Assembly: GCF_902635505.1 (NCBI RefSeq)
Contig: NC_045431.1
Location: 14,725,001 to 14,789,000, forward strand
Length of the DNA: 64,000 nt
Reading direction: 5' to 3'
Origin: Sarcophilus harrisii
Taxonomy: Eukaryota; Chordata; Mammalia; Dasyuromorphia; Dasyuridae
Translations under genes and position numbers: made by a program
Shown here: positions 58,760-64,000 of the stretch, piece after piece
How positions within the stretch are numbered: the first letter of the stretch is position 1
Layout: every line of letters begins with the position of its first letter
The notes under the pieces: generated by a model
Seen by the model: only the letters and a program-made list of their open reading frames with translations
The model's database searches: none
Told to the model about the DNA's origin: nothing

Positions 58760-59300
58760 GTGCTATTCCTTTGATCTTCCCATTCCCAAGTGGGAATCCC
58801 ATTACTTTATTTTAATTTGGTCAAGAGGCAATGTGGGAGATGGGAATGCATGGGATGGGAAAGATGGAGATGTATGTTTCAATGGCACATCAGTGAACCA
58901 GTCTGGTTTCTCTACTGACACGACCTAGAAAAGGAAATCTCCACGGGCAATAGAGCTTTGAGAAAATAGAGAAATCAGAGCCAGGAAATATGAAGAACTC
59001 TCAATTAGGCAAGAATGCCAGTATGACTAATGCCTTTGCTTTTGGAGTTCAGAATGAAGATGGGGCATTTGGGGTGCAAGGAGGACATGGATCTGGGTAA
59101 ATCAGAGGGGAATGGGGCAAGATAAGTCTGAGCAGTGAATGGAAGTCAGAGTATCTTAAGTAGGAAGATGAGACAATTGGGCTTTAGTCTGTAAGTTACG
59201 GGTAGTCTTTTATCAATGTTTTTAAAAGACGGACATGCAGTAGAGACTGAAAACATCGAAATGTTGGCGGCCCTTTACTAGTTTTATAACAAAGTCACCA
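58760..59300. other. CCDC149 intron, nothing recognised
   Basis: Purine-leaning unique sequence; no exon or repeat is supported. Confidence 0.3.
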
Positions 59301-59309
59301 TCTCTGGGC

Positions 59310-59450
59310 CCCATAGGAATAGTTCAAATGTCCGTAGTGCTAGGTTTACAAAGTGCTTCCTTCACAAACCTTTAGGGTTGGCCGTACAGGTATTATTATT
59401 CCTTTTTTTACAGGTGAGGAAACTGAGGTAAAGAGAGGTTAAAAAAGACT
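59310..59450 (-). mobile_element. MIR fragment, reversed
   Basis: GGTTTACAAAGTGCTTCCTTC, TATTATTATTCC and TTTACAGGTGAGGAAACTGAGG are in reverse MIR order. Confidence 0.7.
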
Positions 59451-59459
59451 GGGGTTTGG

Positions 59460-60780
59460 CTTTTTGTCCTCCTTAGTTCAAGATTTATTATCTGAAGATC
59501 ATGGATGCAATCTTCCAAGTACTAGCCTGGGATTTATTTATATTCCTCCTATGGCACCTGACTCATCTGTATAAAGAGGAGATTGGATTAGAATTATTGG
59601 AGATTCCTTCCACCTCTGAGTCTATGTCGATGGCAAGGTGGTCTTTTCCAATGGACAGATCATCCAGGATATCTATAACTTTAGTAAGGATATGAAATCC
59701 AAGGGATTCCCAATAGATCTAGAAACGTGCTCCTCATTTGATCCATCAAAGTATGATTAAATTCTGACTTTACTGTCCCCATCCATGGTTCTCCATCTCC
59801 TCTGGTACTTCCTCTTCTTTCCCTCCATGTCTATACTGGGGTCTACCCAAAAGACTGTATTTCTCTGCAAAATATCCTCCCACACAGACAAAAAGATGAA
59901 GATAACGAGAATGACTGTGGGACGAAAGGTGACAGAAAGCCAGCAAAACATCGGGATGTAAAAACAGAAATAAAGCACATAGAAAACACATAGATCCCCC
60001 TTCCTTTAGATTCGCTCCAAACCTTACTGGCTCACTGTCCATTGCAGACACTATACATACACTCTATCTTCACGGTTATTGGAACAGATCTCAGAAGCTA
60101 CTGGCCTCCTTCCTCCCTTTCTCCTTGGCACTGGCCCCAGCCAAACTCACTCTACCCAAGAACATCTGCCGATCTCCTCCCACCCACTTTGCTACTTGCA
60201 GAGTCCTACAGAAGGTGCTGATCAATTATCTGTTATTTTAACTTCTACTGAGCTCAACCTCTCAGATCAGAGCTTCACATCAGGGGGAGAGGTCACATTT
60301 TCGAGCATCCTAATTTTCTTAAAGAAAAACAAAATGGCATTCTTGCTTCAAGATGGATAGAAACAGAGATCTGGAAATGTGCTTTGGTTTTTAGGTAGGA
60401 AGAAAGGCCTTTTAGATGGAAAGGCCTCTCTAAGACTTCTTTTTCAGTCAGTGGGTTTTGAAGTTAATATCTGGAAAGGTGACCATCTGATTATATTCAC
60501 CTTGGGAGCCAGGTTTAGGAACGCAGCTCTTGAATATACACTATCAGGGATAAGCTATCTGCTATCTATTCCATTCTCTTACTACAAGAAGGTCATTATT
60601 TTTCAACTGAATAAACCATGAAAGCAAACGAACTTGTAGTCAATAAGTGCTTCTCTTTAAGACAGCTAATCCCCCAAGGTAAGTTGGATTCAGCAAGGAT
60701 GTGACTAGAATTTTTTGTGTTGGTTGTTTATTTGCTTGCTTGCTTATAATCTTGGGAGAAGGGGCAGAGGTAAAACTCTT
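59460..60780. other. CCDC149 intron, nothing recognised
   Basis: Several open frames of 60-95 codons occur but none has a recognisable domain or splice context. Confidence 0.3.
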
Positions 60781-60789
60781 TCTTTTCAG

Positions 60790-60975
60790 AGCGGAATTAA
60801 AATCTCCAGTCACTGTTACTTACTAGTTATGTGGTACATGGAACCAGTGATCTTGGGAAAGTCATTTTATTTTTCAAAGCCTCAGTTTCATCTTCTGTAA
60901 AATGGAAATAATACCACTACTACCTAACCTACAAGGTTGTATCAAATGAGATAATAAATAGAAAGGATGAGGTAA
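60790..60975 (+). mobile_element. MIR SINE
   Basis: TTGGGAAAGTCATTTTATTT, AAGCCTCAGTTTCATCTTCTG, AATGGAAATAATACC and CAAGGTTGTATCAAATGAG are in order. Confidence 0.75.
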
Positions 60976-61004
60976 TTTTCCCCACTTAATAATATATGAT
61001 TGTT

Positions 61005-61290
61005 TTCCTATTAAATGTGAAGATGGTTTTCAACATTCACTTTTATAAGACTTTGAGTTCCAATTGTTTTTCTCTCTCCCTCTCCCTTCCCCAAGATGGC
61101 AAGCAATCTGATATAGGTTATAAATCTATGTATTTCTACATTAGTCATGTTGTGAAGGAAAACTCAGAACAAAAGGGAAAAACCATGAAGAAAAAAAATT
61201 GAAAAGTGTATGTTTTGATTGCATTCAGCCTCCATAGTTCTTTTTCTGGATGTAGATCCCATTTTCTAACATGGGTCTTTTGGAATTGTC
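61005..61290 (-). mobile_element. 5'-truncated L1, reversed
   Basis: GTTTTCAACATTCACTTTTAT, CTTCCCCAAGATGGCAAGC and CTTTTTCTGGATGTAGATCCC match the reversed L1 3' UTR. Confidence 0.7.
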
Positions 61291-61299
61291 ACAGAAATA

Positions 61300-62225
61300 A
61301 TGTAATTTTAAACAGCTATATAAATTGTGATCATAACTTTTTAAAAAAGAAATAATAAAGCATTAAACAAACACAAATATAAACAGAAATGGATAGTCAC
61401 ATCACAAGAGTGAAGAATGACAGCAAGTCAGAAGTTTTGCACTGATATCCAGGAAATGTTGGAATATCCAAAGGAAGGCCCTTGATTTATTGATTAAATC
61501 TTTTATAGAAGAGAAGGTGTAGATGGGGTTGTGATTTGTACCTACGAGACACTAGCAAGATCACAGATCTCCTGAAATAAGAAGTATCTATCTATCTATA
61601 GATTTTGGGGGGAGGGATATCACGGATATCAAGTTAAAAACCCTTGTGTTCCAGTGACAAACTCACTAAGAATAAAACATCTGAATGAGCGAAACTAGAA
61701 TAAATACAATTGGGAAATATTTAATAAAATAAATGAAATATAATGCAGCATAGATAAGACTAATTTGTGGTTTTCTAAGTCAATACGCTCTCCATCCAGA
61801 ACTGTTTCTATGTGAGTTTAACATGAGTGGTCCAGTCACAGAGAATGATTTGACTGGGGTCATTTTACAGTTAAAATGAATCAGATTTGAACTGAGGGCT
61901 TCTGGGTTACAAGGCACTATGCTGCTCAGCCCCCCGCCCCCTTTATCATCACCATTACTATTCCTAGAGTTGACTGCCCTTCATTCTTAAGGAGGGCCTG
62001 GGGGCACTGGAGAAGAGATGCCATGACACACAAGTGAACTGGATTTAGGGGAGGGTGGCTGCCTCAGTTTCCCCTCCAGAGCCCTCTGGCTCCAGTGACC
62101 AGATACAGATCAGGATGACTGGAGACGGCCTGGATGACTATTACTGAGATGCTGAAGAGATGGTGGTGAAGGCCGCAAATGGCGTCAACAGCTGCCCTGG
62201 GAGACTTCCAGGCCCTGGCACCCAC
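61300..62225. other. CCDC149 intron before the 62226 exon
   Basis: A reversed MIR scrap lies at 61845-61940 (CAGATTTGAACTGAGGGCTTC). A small GATA/TCTA run lies at 61588-61602. The rest is unrecognised. Confidence 0.35.
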
Positions 62226-62319
62226 CTTGCTTGGCAGACAGGACTCCCGTCAGGGCGCTGCTGCTGTTGTGGCTGGACTTGCTCTGGCCTTTGGAGTTTT
62301 TCCGTCTCTCGAGGGCATT
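62226..62319 (-). CDS. CCDC149: CCDC149 internal coding exon (Ser/Lys-rich linker)
   Basis: The acceptor (TTTCCCCAG) precedes base 62319 and the donor G|GTGGGT follows 62226. The 94 bases encode 31 codons plus one base, beginning NALERRKNSKGQSKSS and ending TGVLSAKQ, with the last base starting the next Val codon. Human CCDC149 has NALERRKNSKGQGKSS here, with a short serine run that differs slightly. This is the polar linker after the first coiled-coil block. The preceding exon is not in the window. Confidence 0.95.
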
Positions 62320-62835
62320 CTGGGGAAACATTGGAAAAGAAGGTTCATTCATCAGAAAAGTCAGTTCCGGACTAAGCCAGGGCTACAGTGGAAGCCCCTC
62401 ACCATCTGAGCTGACAGGGGGCTTGCTCCATGGACTGGTCCCAGAACAGGATTATTGACTTTATGCTCCCGACAGGCCTGAAAGCGGCTCCCAAATTCTC
62501 AAGCCCACAGCTGTGGTCGCCTTTGGCTGAACTAGGGGAGGGAGGGGAGCAAGAGGGAGAATGGCCCAACGGTGCTCACCATGAACTGCCCTTGCTTAAC
62601 TTTTTCCATCTGCTGGGCCCCATTAGCTTCCAAAGGAAATGAGATCACGTGGAGGATGAGGGGGCGTGAAGGTGTTTGTGGGGATCAGAGATTAGCGGAT
62701 TAATAGGGACAAATTTGGGGCAAAATCTAGTTCAGACCCTGTGGGCTGAGCCCAGTGATGGACCGTGCAGGAGAGAAAATGGACCAACTGAATAACTGGG
62801 CAGGGATATGGGTGCTGCCCCTGGCCCCCATTACA
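62320..62835. other. CCDC149 intron upstream of the 62226 exon
   Basis: Unique sequence. I searched it on the minus strand for the preceding CCDC149 exon (ending ...SNIAKYK in human) and did not find it. Confidence 0.4.
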
Positions 62836-62839
62836 GCAG

Positions 62840-62965
62840 CCAAGTGATGGACACTCGTCGATTTTCCAATCTATAAAATGGGGATAATGGCACCTGTAAT
62901 ATCTACTCCCCAGGGTTGTTGGGAAGAAGTACCAGATCTGAGATCTTAATAGCACTCTAAGCTAA
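62840..62965 (+). mobile_element. MIR SINE 3' half
   Basis: ATTTTCCAATCTATAAAATGG, GGATAATGGCACCTGTAAT and CAGGGTTGTTGGGAAGAAG are in order. Confidence 0.75.
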
Positions 62966-62969
62966 AACA

Positions 62970-63289
62970 CATAAGAGTTTAAAGGCTAGAACTTAGCTAT
63001 TTTATCGCAGGATAAATATCATTATCAAAGCTTGGCTCTTAAAGCTTAAAGTTGCCCTAAGATTTGGGGGACACTTTTGTCAATGTTAGTCCATAGTACT
63101 TTATTGCAAAGCTGAGTCACGGAATCAGCGAGGCAGAACATTAAGTCCGATTCAAGTTCAAAGTCAGGAGCTCCAGTACGTGGAAACATACCAGATTCAG
63201 GGATCAGGGAGAAAAACTAGACCTGCCAATCAAGTAAAGCAGGTATTAAGAGTCTAATATGTGCCGGGTATTCTGGGAGGATTTAGAGA
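62970..63289. other. CCDC149 intron, nothing recognised
   Basis: No repeat or exon recognised. Confidence 0.3.
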
Positions 63290-63515
63290 TCGAGTTGTGT
63301 CCATTCTTCAAGATCTCATTTGGGAATTTTCTTGACAGTGATACTGGAATGGTTTCACCATTTCCTTCACCGGCTAATTTTACAGTTGAGAAAACTGAGT
63401 TAAGCAGGGTTAAGTGACTTACCCAGAGTCACAGAGAGAGTAAGTCTCTGAGGCTGGATTTGACTCAGGTCTTCCTGATTCCAGACCAGCACTCTGTAGC
63501 TGCTAGGGGTAGGTT
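63290..63515 (-). mobile_element. Mar1-type SINE, reversed
   Basis: AAGATCTCATTTGGGAATTTTC, GGTTTCACCATTTCCTTCACC, GGTTAAGTGACTTACCCAGAG and CAGACCAGCACTCTGTAGC are in order. Confidence 0.9.
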
Positions 63516-63654
63516 GTCCCCCTAACTCACTGATGGGTCCGAGGCCCTTGGTTATCTTTAACTTGGCTTAGCCCATCTGTTGAGATGGATTCCCAGAGGG
63601 CAGCTGCTGTTCATTCTAAGGCTTCTTGGGGCCATAGGTGAGAATAAAATGCTA

Positions 63655-63837
63655 TATGTCATATATATACACATACATATATGTGTGTTTATATATAATT
63701 ATTTGCTTTCTAGAGGAAGGGGTGGATATTATATATATATATATATATATATAACATATATATATAATATATTCTATATATAGGATCATTTGCTGTCTAG
63801 GGAAAGGGGTGGAATATATATATATATATATATATAT
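63655..63837. repeat. (TA)n tracts between L1 3' UTR copies
   Basis: TA-rich runs at 63655-63696, 63727-63783 and 63814-63837 separate the three 30-bp units. Short open frames across them are artefacts. Confidence 0.9.
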
Positions 63838-63975
63838 GATTATTTGCTGTCTAGGTGAGGGGGTGGAGAGAAGGGAAGGAGAAAAAAGTTTGGAACACAA
63901 GGTTTTGCAAGGGTGGATGCTGAAAATTATCTACACATATGTTTTGAAAATAAAAAAGCTTTAAGAAAAAATAAA
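63697..63975 (+). mobile_element. L1 3' UTR end with internal triplication
   Basis: GTTTTGCAAGGGTGGATGCTG, ATCTACACATATGTTTTG and AAATAAAAAAGCTTTAAG are the L1 3' terminus. Upstream, a 30-bp piece of the same UTR occurs three times (63697, 63784, 63838), separated by (TA)n. Confidence 0.85.
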
Positions 63976-64000
63976 AGAGAGAGAACCAAGTGCTAAGTGG

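Noticed and set aside
63580-63900. Ile/Tyr-rich frames on both strands
   Set aside because: Translations of (TA)n runs inside an L1 3' UTR.

Overview
This window looks like nuclear DNA of a marsupial (metatherian) mammal. The evidence is a conserved vertebrate gene pair with GT-AG introns, dense MIR, L2 and L3/CR1 fossils, and many copies of two tRNA-derived SINE types whose A/B-box heads, core and tails I recognise from marsupial genomes. There is also a lineage-typical L1 whose 3' end closes with a short TAAATAAAAGGCT-type tail. I cannot name the species. I saw no operon, CRISPR array, phage, plasmid or other prokaryotic feature, and recognised no retroviral or LTR element.

Two protein-coding genes are supported. 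SOD3 (extracellular Cu/Zn superoxide dismutase, + strand) is complete. It has a TATA-like promoter near 11348, a probable non-coding exon 1 ending at 11474, an intron of about 1.35 kb, one intact coding exon (ATG 12839, stop ending 13582) and a 3' UTR with a GC-rich minisatellite and a poly(A) signal at 13863. CCDC149 (coiled-coil protein, - strand) is partial: its last five coding exons lie at 62226-62319, 57875-58019, 46095-46171, 29352-29468 and 21254-21702. All five join in phase and the 5' exons lie beyond the right edge. From memory, SOD3 and CCDC149 are also neighbours on human 4p15.2, so this is conserved tail-to-tail synteny, with about 7.7 kb between the two stop codons here.

Region by region: 1-11 kb is intergenic, with SINE/MIR/L2 pieces and one 5'-truncated L1 (7842-10145) flanked by a 17-bp target-site duplication. 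11-14 kb is SOD3. 14-21 kb is the intergenic interval, with SINEs, a TG/TA tract, a 26-bp-unit minisatellite and some low-repeat sequence that may be regulatory or CCDC149 3' UTR. 21-62 kb is CCDC149, whose introns are a mosaic of repeats: a 3.4-kb L2 broken by later insertions (30.15-33.6 kb), a 2.8-kb L3/CR1 mosaic (38.6-41.5 kb), several old L1 pieces, a hAT-type relic and long simple-sequence tracts. 62-64 kb is intron or upstream CCDC149 with SINE and L1 sequence.

I did not find a new multi-gene system. The items most worth checking are a 98-bp duplicated unit of unknown family (31787 and 34754), an L1 3' end sharing the same flank at two loci (33867 and 37749), a possible leaderless SOD3 start at Met21, and several repeat-free stretches that look like conserved non-coding elements. 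Repeat family names come from recognition alone; boundaries are approximate.
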